A DNA stretch of 31,957 nt from positions 1 through 31,957 of IMG/VR virus record IMGVR_UViG_3300025896_000115; one strand, given 5' to 3'. The notes beneath the pieces were generated by a model. That model ran no database searches. It worked only from the letters and a program-made list of their open reading frames with translations, and was not told the DNA's origin. Position numbers and translations under genes: made by a program. This stretch comes from a virus. This document shows positions 4,528 through 11,078 of this stretch, one piece after another; the first letter of the stretch is position 1; each line of letters starts with the position of its first letter.

Positions 4528-4599
4528 AGTTCAGTATTGGAATCGAACCAATCTCTCAGGGTTTGCAACCGCTGCGCCTAACCAATCGGCCAACTGAAC
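4528..4599 (-). tRNA. tRNA-Cys(GCA)
   Basis: Acceptor GTTCAGT/ACTGAAC perfect, anticodon loop TTGCAAA (GCA) on a stem with one mismatch, and T-arm ATTGG-TTCGATT-CCAAT. First tRNA of the main array in transcription order. Confidence 0.92.
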
Positions 4600-4610
4600 C
4601 TGTAAAATCA

Positions 4611-4643
4611 AAAAAGGACCAATCATTTCTGAAAGGTCCTTTT
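4611..4643 (-). terminator. Rho-independent terminator
   Basis: The stem AAAGGACC/GGTCCTTT closes a 14-nt loop and is followed on the minus strand by a run of T. It separates the small ORF at 4668-4796 from the tRNA array. Confidence 0.8.
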
Positions 4644-4667
4644 GAATATTGTATATGTTAATAGTGA

Positions 4668-4796
4668 TTAGCTCATACTAACATTTCTTTTTTCAAAAAG
4701 ACCAAAACCCTGTTCCCCATTATAAAAGGGACATATTGTGCCTACCATCCCTAGGGTTGGTTGATTACTAATAATATGTTTTTGAGTCGTTTGCAT
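4668..4796 (-). CDS. Small protein of 42 residues, unknown
   Basis: ATG 4796 to TAA 4668. The product starts MQTTQKHIISNQPTLGMVGT and ends in a glycine/aromatic segment, YNGEQGFGLFEKRNVSMS. It has its own transcription unit: the TAGATATATAA promoter motif about 50 nt upstream, an A-rich leader, and a strong terminator 25 nt after the stop. There is no transmembrane segment and I do not recognise it. The isolated unit argues that it is real; lack of any recognisable domain is the main doubt. Confidence 0.5.
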   Translation of the reverse strand: MQTTQKHIISNQPTLGMVGTICPFYNGEQGFGLFEKRNVSMS

Positions 4797-4819
4797 TTTG
4801 TTATTTTATTCTCTATAAA

Positions 4820-4842
4820 AACAAGAGTGTTAATGTTCTTGT
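4820..4842 (-). terminator. Terminator or leader hairpin
   Basis: On the minus strand ACAAGA-ACATTAACAC-TCTTGT is followed by TTTTTA. It would end the DUF4326 transcript. It also lies just downstream of the TAGATATATAA motif, so it would sit in the leader of the small ORF. Confidence 0.6.
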
Positions 4843-4858
4843 GTTAATTATATATCTA
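4841..4858 (-). promoter_or_regulatory. TAGATATATAA motif, putative phage promoter
   Basis: The minus strand reads TAGATATATAATTAACAC. The same core occurs before the GIY-YIG, tape measure, tube and sheath genes. Confidence 0.5.
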
Positions 4859-4903
4859 TATATCTTTTTGTTTCAGCAAATTTATACTTTTTTTAAATTA
4901 TTT

Positions 4904-5206
4904 TCAAAAAAGTTCATTCCCATACGTTTTTAATATCTTTATGATAATATCACCATGACATGGACCTGGTTTACACCAACATCCTAATGTCTTTCCTTTT
5001 AATTCTTGTAAACTTTCCATCAGTTCACTATTCGAAAGTAAATATTTTTCGTATGCACTTATTGCTTCCTTTGTTGTATTTACCTTAAATTCAGCAAGAG
5101 TACCTTGTTTATGTGAATATGGATTTCCCCAAATACTATTTTTACCTCTTCCTATGTAAATATCATATGGTTCTTTATTTATATGTACTACTCTTGTATT
5201 ACTCAT
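4904..5206 (-). CDS. DUF4326 domain protein
   Basis: A 100-residue protein that matches the DUF4326 family in its hallmark segments: RVVHINKEPYDIYIGR near the N-terminus, the GNPY segment near residue 28, and the C-terminal GCWCKPGPCHGD. The cysteine/histidine cluster suggests metal binding. The molecular function of the family is unknown; it is frequent in phages. Its start overlaps the end of the upstream GIY-YIG gene by 8 bp, so the two are translationally coupled. It ends in TGA, unlike most genes here, which end in TAA. Confidence 0.85.
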   Translation of the reverse strand: MSNTRVVHINKEPYDIYIGRGKNSIWGNPYSHKQGTLAEFKVNTTKEAISAYEKYLLSNSELMESLQELKGKTLGCWCKPGPCHGDIIIKILKTYGNELF

Positions 5207-5870
5207 TTAATTCTTGTAATCGAAACCCTTTATGAATTTTTGTTAAATCTTTAGAGGTTCGTCTCATTAATTTTGGATTTAAATTATGAATTCTACAAAA
5301 TTCTCTAAGACCTTTTATTTCTATTTCGTGTCCATTAGGAAAAATTACTATCCATTTTTTTGATATAGGATTATCCTTTCCTTTATTAACATTGCGACCT
5401 TTATTGCCATTAGATATAGCATTCCTATGCTCAACTGTTAATTTTCTACCAGTTAGTGTTTTAGAAATTTTATCTCTAACATCTTGCCTAAATGAACCAT
5501 TATTTAATTTAAGTTTTACTATTATTTTAGCTTTAACATCGGGCCTATGAACTGGATTTAAATCTCCATATGCAAATCCATCACCCCCCTTCGTCATATT
5601 ATAACCGATTGTAGGATTGCTTGTTTTAAATAAATCTATATAAAATATCTCAGATTCACTTAATTCTGTTCCACTAAAACATTCTTTTAATACTTCCCAT
5701 TTAAATGAATCTTTACCATATTTTTTGATTGCTTTTTGAAAATATGTGATTGGTTTATCAAAAGAATAATGTTCTGTCCTTCTACGTGATAAACCCTTTG
5801 TGGTTTTACCTATATATGATTTCCTATTTATAATATTAGTAGCTATATAAATTACACCGAATACTTGCAT
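5199..5870 (-). CDS. GIY-YIG homing-type endonuclease
   Basis: A 223-residue protein. The N-terminal GIY-YIG nuclease domain has GVIY at residues 5-8, SYIG at 18-21, and a conserved Arg/His region (SRRRTEHY). The second half has short NUMOD-like DNA-binding repeats (HRPDVKAKI, LTGRKLTVEHRNAISNGNKG) and a C-terminal helix-turn-helix-like stretch. Seg-type free-standing homing endonucleases of T4-like phages have this layout. It is preceded by TAGATATATAA and by a lone tRNA-Arg, and overlaps the DUF4326 gene, suggesting a small mobile unit inserted beside a tRNA. No intron is visible. Confidence 0.88.
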   Translation of the reverse strand: MQVFGVIYIATNIINRKSYIGKTTKGLSRRRTEHYSFDKPITYFQKAIKKYGKDSFKWEVLKECFSGTELSESEIFYIDLFKTSNPTIGYNMTKGGDGFAYGDLNPVHRPDVKAKIIVKLKLNNGSFRQDVRDKISKTLTGRKLTVEHRNAISNGNKGRNVNKGKDNPISKKWIVIFPNGHEIEIKGLREFCRIHNLNPKLMRRTSKDLTKIHKGFRLQELNE

Positions 5871-5880
5871 ATTAGTTTTA

Positions 5881-5893
5881 TTTTATATATCTA
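5881..5893 (-). promoter_or_regulatory. TAGATATATAA motif upstream of GIY-YIG gene
   Basis: The minus strand reads TAGATATATAAAA, 11 nt before ATG 5870. It is the same core motif as before the sheath, tube and tape measure genes. Confidence 0.45.
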
Positions 5894-5955
5894 GAAAACT
5901 TTGAGGAATTACCTCACTTAGTAGGTTCTTTATTTATATGTACATTTTTATTTTG

Positions 5956-6029
5956 TGATCCAGGAAGGATTCAAACCTTCGACCTACACATTAGAAGTGT
6001 GTTGCTCTATTCAGCTGAGCTACTGGACC
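5956..6029 (-). tRNA. tRNA-Arg(TCT)
   Basis: Acceptor GGTCCAG/CTGGATC with A73, D-arm GCTC-AGCTGAATA-GAGC, anticodon arm ACACA-CTTCTAA-TGTGT (TCT) and T-arm GAAGG-TTTGAAT-CCTTC. It stands alone, 1.4 kb from the main array. Confidence 0.94.
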
Positions 6030-6040
6030 GTTTGTTAACA

Positions 6041-6394
6041 TTATATATTAACTTCTATTTTTGTTTCAAGGGCTTTGATATGTTTACAATGTCCTCTTCT
6101 AAATGAAGATGCTGGACAATTACAATTCCATTGACCTCTTTTAAATGTAACTAAATATTCCGACTTTCCATTTGATGATGGTACTTTAAATTCTAGATCC
6201 TTTTGGGATGTTTTAGATGTCTCCACCGATACTATCCCTGGTTCAATTGTTATATCATCTGAAAATTCTATATCCTTTCGTGTTGTTCCTTCATCAACAG
6301 GGATCCATCCTGGACAGACGTATGTTCCACTGATAGTTCTTAGTATTCCAAAATCTTTAAATACAGCAGGCCTAGGTATTTTATATTTAGTCAT
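6041..6394 (-). CDS. SWIM zinc-finger protein
   Basis: A 117-residue protein. The C-terminal third holds a SWIM zinc finger with CxC...CxH spacing in WNCNCPASSFRRGHCKHIKAL (about residues 91-111). SWIM fingers mediate protein or nucleic-acid contacts in SWI2/SNF2, MuDR and archaeal and phage proteins. The N-terminal part (PRPAVFKDFGILRTISGTYVCPGW) is not recognised. It has its own unit: a terminator and a host-type -7 box (TTATATTTACAT) lie directly upstream. tRNA-Arg follows 11 nt after the stop and may be co-transcribed. A nucleic-acid-binding role is likely but not shown. Confidence 0.75.
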   Translation of the reverse strand: MTKYKIPRPAVFKDFGILRTISGTYVCPGWIPVDEGTTRKDIEFSDDITIEPGIVSVETSKTSQKDLEFKVPSSNGKSEYLVTFKRGQWNCNCPASSFRRGHCKHIKALETKIEVNI

Positions 6395-6402
6395 GTTCTT
6401 TA

Positions 6403-6416
6403 ATTTATATGTAAAT
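6403..6416 (-). promoter_or_regulatory. Host-type -7 promoter box
   Basis: The minus strand reads TTATATTTACATAT, matching TAnnTTTR of Bacteroidota promoters. It comes right after the terminator of the ATP-grasp gene and 10-20 nt before the SWIM gene. Confidence 0.5.
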
Positions 6417-6421
6417 ATAAC

Positions 6422-6452
6422 TAAAAAAAGCCAAACAAAAAAATGTTTGGCT
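6422..6452 (-). terminator. Rho-independent terminator
   Basis: The stem AGCCAAACA/TGTTTGGCT is followed on the minus strand by TTTTTT. It ends the ATP-grasp gene. Confidence 0.85.
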
Positions 6453-6477
6453 ACCTATTTTCAAAAAAATTTAAAAT

Positions 6478-7422
6478 TTATTCTATTTCAAATCTTTCCT
6501 TATCAAGCGACAACGTCTTTTTGTCAAGATACTCACTTAATTTAGTAAGTTCTTTATCTGTTTCATCATTAACAGTACGGCCATTAAAATCTGCAAATAA
6601 CTGTCTATAGATTTGAACAGTTGAATCAAACGGAACACCCGGTTGACTATTACTTTCAATCACATATAATTTACCTGATTTATCTTCCATTATATCAAAA
6701 CAAATATATGGAAGGTCTGAGAATATTTTACCAAATTTTTCTACAAGTATATTAAATTTCTCTGGAATTTTAGTAATATCTCTTTTAATATATTTAAACT
6801 CCATTTGTTCTTTTCCATCTCCATCTCCTGATTTTGCCTTATCATTCATTGGTTGTCTTTCCATCCAAAAGAATGGTTTGCCTTTAAACGTAATTAATCT
6901 ATGCTCACTTTCTTTATCAACATACTCTGAATAAACATCAAGTTTTGAGTGATCTGCTGCATCCCATGATTTTTGGTCCTTAAAGATTTGAATCCCAAGT
7001 CCTGAATGTCCTTCTGCTGGTTTTCCAATTAATGGAAATCCTATCTCTAATGCCTTTTCTTTATTATCGACTGTTTTTGGAATGTTTTCATCTCCATCAA
7101 CTAATTTATGAAACTCTGCCTTAGAACCTGATTGCTTAATAAATTCTGGAAGATTATATATGTTTTCCTTTTTAATTAAACCTTCATCTAAAAGCTTCTG
7201 AGTTACCTTAGAATTGTATGTAAGGATAGGTAGGTCTGGATTTATACTAATATCTTTATAGTTTTCAAGTGTAACCTGTGTAAAAAAATTGTCACACGCG
7301 AAGTCCTTATAAGACCACCATCTATGTCCACTATCTGGATCTATTGCTAAGTAAATTTTATGCAAGTCAGAAGTACCCTCCTTTTCAGCAATAAACTGTT
7401 CAAATAATTTAATTCTTTTCAT
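6478..7422 (-). CDS. ATP-grasp ligase-like enzyme with capsid-targeting-like N-terminus
   Basis: A 314-residue protein of the ATP-grasp superfamily (RimK/glutathione synthetase-like). The nucleotide-binding loop is GKPAEGHSGLGI at 133-144, acidic metal-binding residues are in FDIMED, and the final VIESNSQPGVPF (about 262-273) carries the E-x-N pair that binds Mg-ATP. These enzymes join a carboxylate to an amine; the substrate here is unknown. The N-terminus MKRIKLFEQFIAE resembles the T4 capsid-targeting peptide (MKTYxEFIxEA), also seen in the gene at 26948. If cleaved after FIAE, the enzyme would be packaged in the head. That localisation is inference. Confidence 0.78.
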   Translation of the reverse strand: MKRIKLFEQFIAEKEGTSDLHKIYLAIDPDSGHRWWSYKDFACDNFFTQVTLENYKDISINPDLPILTYNSKVTQKLLDEGLIKKENIYNLPEFIKQSGSKAEFHKLVDGDENIPKTVDNKEKALEIGFPLIGKPAEGHSGLGIQIFKDQKSWDAADHSKLDVYSEYVDKESEHRLITFKGKPFFWMERQPMNDKAKSGDGDGKEQMEFKYIKRDITKIPEKFNILVEKFGKIFSDLPYICFDIMEDKSGKLYVIESNSQPGVPFDSTVQIYRQLFADFNGRTVNDETDKELTKLSEYLDKKTLSLDKERFEIE

Positions 7423-7437
7423 TTATTATATATTATT

Positions 7438-7989
7438 TTAAATACCTTTAAATTCTATAAATGGTTTAATTTCACGTCTACCTGATTCTGTGTATATTTT
7501 ATATGCAATTCTTTTATCAGCATTTGATAAATCATTATACATTTTTAAGATTTCTTTTTCTTGCTTAGAACCAGTGATGTATACTCTAGAACTATCTGAA
7601 TATACGTATGTATCGTCAAACCCTTTAAAATTTAATTCCCATCGTTCTAAAGGAGTTAACCCTTTATTGGTTAGAATAATACGAATATCTGATTCTGTCA
7701 TTTTCTTTTTGTTTAGGTACCATTCCCAACTGCCTAGAAATCTACCAATTTTAAATGCATGTAAAGTATCTCCGGTGGTTGTTTTTATTTCGAATTTAAT
7801 ACCTTTTTTATCGTCGGAAACATCATTAATTGAAGATATCCATTTGTCGTCGAACGTAGGAGTTAAGTGTTTTGCTTTAATTAATACGTCGGATTCCAAA
7901 TCTTTTTTAACTTTATCAGTATTATTTCCGTTTTTGTCATAATCGTTGTATGTTTGATAAGCCTCAAATGTCATTACTATTTTATTCAT
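7438..7989 (-). CDS. Hypothetical protein, 183 residues
   Basis: No recognised domain. The N-terminus MNKIVMTFEAYQTYND has the helical 'FExY' look of the capsid-targeting-like peptides but is a weaker match. The rest is charged with alternating beta-like segments (DTLHAFKIGRFLGSWEWYLN), and the C-terminal half has a helix rich in K and E. It follows a host-type promoter box and a TAGATTATAAA motif. The ATP-grasp gene starts 15 nt after its stop, so the two are probably co-transcribed and may both be head-associated. Confidence 0.7.
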   Translation of the reverse strand: MNKIVMTFEAYQTYNDYDKNGNNTDKVKKDLESDVLIKAKHLTPTFDDKWISSINDVSDDKKGIKFEIKTTTGDTLHAFKIGRFLGSWEWYLNKKKMTESDIRIILTNKGLTPLERWELNFKGFDDTYVYSDSSRVYITGSKQEKEILKMYNDLSNADKRIAYKIYTESGRREIKPFIEFKGI

Positions 7990-7998
7990 AAAACTTGC

Positions 7999-8045
7999 AT
8001 TTATTTATAATCTATTTATCTTTTATATTTATAGTACAAATATAA
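7999..8045 (-). promoter_or_regulatory. Tandem promoter elements upstream of 7989 gene
   Basis: The minus strand carries TTATATTTGTAC at about 8033-8044 (exact TAnnTTTG). Further downstream is TAGATTATAAATAAA at 7999-8013, a variant of the AGATATATAA motif. A terminator lies just upstream. Confidence 0.55.
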
Positions 8046-8078
8046 TAAAAAATCCCAAGATATAAAAATCTTGGGATT
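8046..8078 (-). terminator. Rho-independent terminator
   Basis: A 10-bp stem, AATCCCAAGA/TCTTGGGATT, is followed on the minus strand by TTTTTT. It ends the sigma-factor operon. Confidence 0.88.
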
Positions 8079-8088
8079 AAATTTAACG

Positions 8089-8301
8089 TTAAATTGTTTC
8101 GTGCGTTTTAATTTTGTGTTGTTTTTTGTAATTTTCAATAAAGACTTCACCAACTCCAATTTCATCAATGATATACTCATCTGGAATTAATGGCTTTCTT
8201 GCCCTTCCGTTTATAATTCTATCTGGATTTTGTTCAGATAGAAATACAGTCATGTACTTTTTCTTTGAACTTTCAGATTTTCTATATACAACAACTACCA
8301 T
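8089..8301 (-). CDS. Hypothetical protein, 70 residues
   Basis: Small basic protein beginning MVVVVYRKSESSKKKYMTVF, with no recognised domain and no membrane segment beyond the short VVVVVY strand. Its ATG overlaps the stop codon of the sigma gene (TAATG), so it is translationally coupled to it, and the operon terminator follows. The tight coupling suggests a partner or modulator of the sigma factor. That role is inferred from position alone. Confidence 0.7.
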   Translation of the reverse strand: MVVVVYRKSESSKKKYMTVFLSEQNPDRIINGRARKPLIPDEYIIDEIGVGEVFIENYKKQHKIKTHETI

Positions 8302-8897
8302 TATGATACAGATTCTTCGATGATAGATTTACCTCTACGAATTCTATTTTTAATTGTCTGTAATGGAAGGTTATGCTTTTCTGCAATATCTTCGTATTTC
8401 ATATCGTTAATAAGACGATCTACTACAATTCCTTTATACATTTCTTTAAGAGAATCAATAGCCTTTAATGCATTACCATATTGTTCCATTAATTCGTCAT
8501 CTTCTTCAAGAAAATCTTGTTCAGTTTTCATTTCATAATCGTCAAACGCTCCTTGTAATCCATTTGTAAATTCCCCTGCTTCGTTTATTTCAACGCCAAA
8601 TTCTTCTAAAGCGTTAAGAGAAGTTTTCTTATTTCTTTGATTAATATGTCCCAATGCATCATTAAATGCGATGCGATATAACCATGTTGTGATCTGATAT
8701 TGTGGGTCATATTGCTCAATTTTAGTCCACATCTTTGTTAATGTATTTATTGCAATGTCTTCTGCCATTTCACGATCTTTTACAATTTTGTTAATATAGG
8801 AAGTTAGTCCTGGTTTAACTTTGTAAAATAATGCTGTAAAATCTGAATCTGAACGAGTTTCTAAAAAGTTTTCTGTTAATTCTCTGTAACCTGCCAT
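8301..8897 (-). CDS. Sigma-70 family (ECF-like) RNA polymerase sigma factor
   Basis: A 198-residue sigma factor. Region 2 is at about 20-95 (REMAEDIAINTLTKMWTKIEQYDP followed by TTWLYRIAFNDALGHINQ, typical of the -10-recognising helix). An acidic linker (about 100-145) follows, and region 4 is at about 150-195 (YEDIAEKHNLPLQTIKNRIRRGK, a helix-turn-helix). It lacks region 1 and is about ECF size. In T4-like phages a small sigma (gp55) directs late transcription; this gene is a candidate for that role, perhaps recognising the TAGATATATAA motif. It is preceded by the conserved host-type promoter module. Confidence 0.88.
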   Translation of the reverse strand: MAGYRELTENFLETRSDSDFTALFYKVKPGLTSYINKIVKDREMAEDIAINTLTKMWTKIEQYDPQYQITTWLYRIAFNDALGHINQRNKKTSLNALEEFGVEINEAGEFTNGLQGAFDDYEMKTEQDFLEEDDELMEQYGNALKAIDSLKEMYKGIVVDRLINDMKYEDIAEKHNLPLQTIKNRIRRGKSIIEESVS

Positions 8898-8924
8898 AAA
8901 TTTGTTTTTATTTGTTTGTTTTAA

Positions 8925-9000
8925 TTATAATGTAAATATAACTATAATATTTGATATATTAAAACTTTTTTGCATTTATTTTCAAACTTTATTAACAATT
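8925..9000 (-). promoter_or_regulatory. Host-type promoter module, copy B
   Basis: Close copy of the module at 3957-4025. It shares CAAATATTATAG-TTATATTTACAT, AAAAAAGTTTT, TTTGAAAATAAATGC and the outer AATTGTTAATAA. It drives the sigma gene. Conservation over about 75 bp exceeds a bare promoter and suggests a common regulator. Confidence 0.65.
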
Positions 9001-9520
9001 AATTGTTAACATCTTCAAGTAATTCTATCAACTTTGATATTTCTACAGGTTTAAATTCCCAAGTATCACATGCACAATTAATTACGCGTGTTTTGTGATT
9101 TGTTTTATGGTCATTTCCAGGATATCCTATAATAGAATAGGATCCTTTATTTTTACCAGGCCACTGTGCTAATGGCCAATATGACAGTACTGCATTAACT
9201 TCAGGATGTTCTTCTATTGCATTATATAAATATTCAATATCTACGATACCTTTTATTTCTGCAACATCCCTGGCTGCTCTGTCGTATTCACCGCTAACAA
9301 CTATGATATCTCCATTAAGATTTTTTGTAATCATTTCCAACGTCTCTGGATCCCATGCAAAATTACCAAGAACGTAAACGATATCATCATCATTAACGAC
9401 AGAATTCCAAGCTTCTACAAGGTGAAGGTTCATTTCATTAACGTCATCAAAGGGTCTTTTATAAGTTCTAATGGCTCCCTTTCTTCCAAACTGTTGGTTT
9501 GATGTTACAAATACTTTCAT
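8999..9520 (-). CDS. Metallophosphoesterase-fold protein lacking metal ligands
   Basis: A 173-residue protein matching calcineurin-like phosphoesterases along its length. Every signature is altered: SNQQFGR (7-13) stands for SDxHFGH, LGNF (51-54) for GDF, GEYD (77-80) for GNHD, SYWP (113-116) for SHYP, and GYPGN (132-136) for GHxH. The structural C-terminus NCACDTWEFKPV keeps the family pattern. The fold is therefore kept but the Asp/His/Asn metal ligands are mostly lost, so it is probably catalytically dead. It may have become a binding protein. It starts immediately after the stop of the upstream PD-(D/E)XK gene. Confidence 0.8.
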   Translation of the reverse strand: MKVFVTSNQQFGRKGAIRTYKRPFDDVNEMNLHLVEAWNSVVNDDDIVYVLGNFAWDPETLEMITKNLNGDIIVVSGEYDRAARDVAEIKGIVDIEYLYNAIEEHPEVNAVLSYWPLAQWPGKNKGSYSIIGYPGNDHKTNHKTRVINCACDTWEFKPVEISKLIELLEDVNN

Positions 9521-10057
9521 TTATACTATTGCAAATTTTACATTAAAATTATCCCATAGATTCTGTAAGAATTTTTGTTCATTAACTGCAGTAGAACCGT
9601 TTACTATTCTATTATCCACAGATGTATCAATAAACATATACATTACAAAATCGTATGCTGTTGAATAAATAATTGATTGTCCAAATCCTTCGCGAAGACT
9701 AGATCCTCTATCGCCTTTTTTAAATTCAATTGCGATAATAACTCCTTCGCTTTCAATGGTCATATCTGGCCTATTCGCGGTACCCATGAATTGAATGTTC
9801 TTTACGGTAGTGTTTACATTACCTTCCCATTTTATCATTGTTCTCGCTTTTTCTTTTGCGAGACCTCTACTAAAGCCTTTCTTTTCAATAATGTATTCAG
9901 TTAATTGACTAAGAAGGTGAGGATAAATAAATTGCTTTATTTTATCCTCACTCTGTGATTTATAATCAATTGTTTCAAAAACATCTCGGGTAGTAATTCC
10001 CTCTTGAATAGCCTCTAATAGATCTAATCGTTTTTTAGATTTACTTGCTAATTTCAT
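9521..10057 (-). CDS. PD-(D/E)XK nuclease-like protein
   Basis: A 178-residue protein with a PD-(D/E)XK core: PD at 97-98 (NRPDMTIESEG), then a strand with E111-F-K113 (IAIEFKKGDRG) and a helix with GFGQSIIYST, the Q often seen in motif IV. The N-terminal helical part (to about 90) looks like the type I/HsdR-N or Vrr-type restriction nucleases that act on DNA ends. The stop codon abuts the next gene's ATG. Its role could be host DNA breakdown, DNA repair or recombination. No partner methylase is adjacent. Confidence 0.75.
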   Translation of the reverse strand: MKLASKSKKRLDLLEAIQEGITTRDVFETIDYKSQSEDKIKQFIYPHLLSQLTEYIIEKKGFSRGLAKEKARTMIKWEGNVNTTVKNIQFMGTANRPDMTIESEGVIIAIEFKKGDRGSSLREGFGQSIIYSTAYDFVMYMFIDTSVDNRIVNGSTAVNEQKFLQNLWDNFNVKFAIV

Positions 10058-10072
10058 GATTTATTTATGTTT

Positions 10073-10579
10073 TTATGCTTCTTCTACTTCAACAATAGGG
10101 TTTGAAGCTTTTTCAATTTCAATATCAAGTTCTGCCAAAACAACATGTCTTTCTTGAATAACTTTATTATTATCTGCCATTTCTTTCAATGCATCAGAAA
10201 TTTGTGCACCTACATTAGTTAATAATCTGGTAAATCTTCTAGCTGATTCAATTCCAACACCATTGATATTTGTTAGCACAGTGTACAATGTATTTAATTG
10301 CATGCTGTTTAATAAAACTACAGTACTTTTTTCCTTAGAGTTTGTATTAATTTTCTTTTGATCGTTTAACGTATCATAAAGATTAATTATAAATGCAGCG
10401 TTCTTAATATTCCATCCATAACTTTTATCGATTTGAGTAAGAATTGCACTTAAGTTACCTGCGCTTTCAACGTCAACCGAATATTCTCTTGTTGCAAGTT
10501 CAGTTTGTAAGTCATTTACCTCAACTTCTAATTGAGCACGTAAGTCTTTTAATTCGCTAATTGATTTTGTTTTTGCCAT
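10073..10579 (-). CDS. Coiled-coil hypothetical protein
   Basis: A 168-residue, largely helical protein. Residues 5-35 (ISELKDLRAQLEVEVNDLQTEL) form a clear heptad coiled coil, and the C-terminal helix (DNNKVIQERHVVLAELDIEIEKA) is a second. In between a helical globular part contains NGVGIESARRFTRLL, which recalls a helix-hairpin-helix turn. No enzymatic motif. It lies in an operon-like run with guanylate kinase upstream. I do not recognise it. Confidence 0.72.
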   Translation of the reverse strand: MAKTKSISELKDLRAQLEVEVNDLQTELATREYSVDVESAGNLSAILTQIDKSYGWNIKNAAFIINLYDTLNDQKKINTNSKEKSTVVLLNSMQLNTLYTVLTNINGVGIESARRFTRLLTNVGAQISDALKEMADNNKVIQERHVVLAELDIEIEKASNPIVEVEEA

Positions 10580-10598
10580 TGTTTGTCTTTATTTATTG

Positions 10599-11078
10599 TT
10601 AAAAATTTTCATTATTTATTATACAATCATAATTGATAAAGTTTCCGAATTGTTCATTATCTGCCTGGATTCTTCTTTCAATAGTATCATCTTTATCGTT
10701 TCGTTGAAGTAATCTTGACCTTCTGGTTTCCTCTGGAATGTCTAGATAGATTACAAATAATCTGTCACGATATACATCATCTAATAAATCAACAGCCTCT
10801 GCGTTTAATATCATTATATCACATCGTTCAAATTCATTGATTGTTAATCCATATTTCCAATCATTAAATGCTTGCCATTCTACGAATTTACCATTATCTA
10901 TATTTTGTTGAAATTCTTCTTGGGTTAAGAAGTAATAATCCTGGCCATCGATTTCACCAGGGCGAGGAGGTCTTGTAGTACATGAGACTCCATATACAAA
11001 GCCTCGATTCATAAATCGTTTTCTTAAATAGTCTTTGCCTGAAGTTGCGGCACCTACTAATGCTATTTTACCTGTCAT
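10599..11078 (-). CDS. gmk: Guanylate kinase
   Basis: A 159-residue protein with P-loop GAATSGK (9-15) and the GMP-binding signature TTRPPRPGEIDGQDYYFLTQEEF (about 34-56). The lid-region arginines are in ETRRSRLLQR. It is shorter than the bacterial enzyme (about 200) but holds all core motifs. It phosphorylates GMP/dGMP to GDP/dGDP and would feed phage nucleotide pools. Its ATG follows the epimerase stop directly (11079/11078), so the two genes are co-translated. Confidence 0.9.
   Translation of the reverse strand: MTGKIALVGAATSGKDYLRKRFMNRGFVYGVSCTTRPPRPGEIDGQDYYFLTQEEFQQNIDNGKFVEWQAFNDWKYGLTINEFERCDIMILNAEAVDLLDDVYRDRLFVIYLDIPEETRRSRLLQRNDKDDTIERRIQADNEQFGNFINYDCIINNENF

Noticed and set aside
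4198-4581. Open frames of 70 and 81 codons on both strands
   Set aside because: Both overlap tRNA-Pro, Gln, Phe and Cys genes and are by-products of tRNA sequence.
870-4599. CRISPR array or tandem repeat array
   Set aside because: Regularly spaced short similar sequences are the T-arms of tRNA genes; spacing and stems fit tRNAs, not repeats and spacers.
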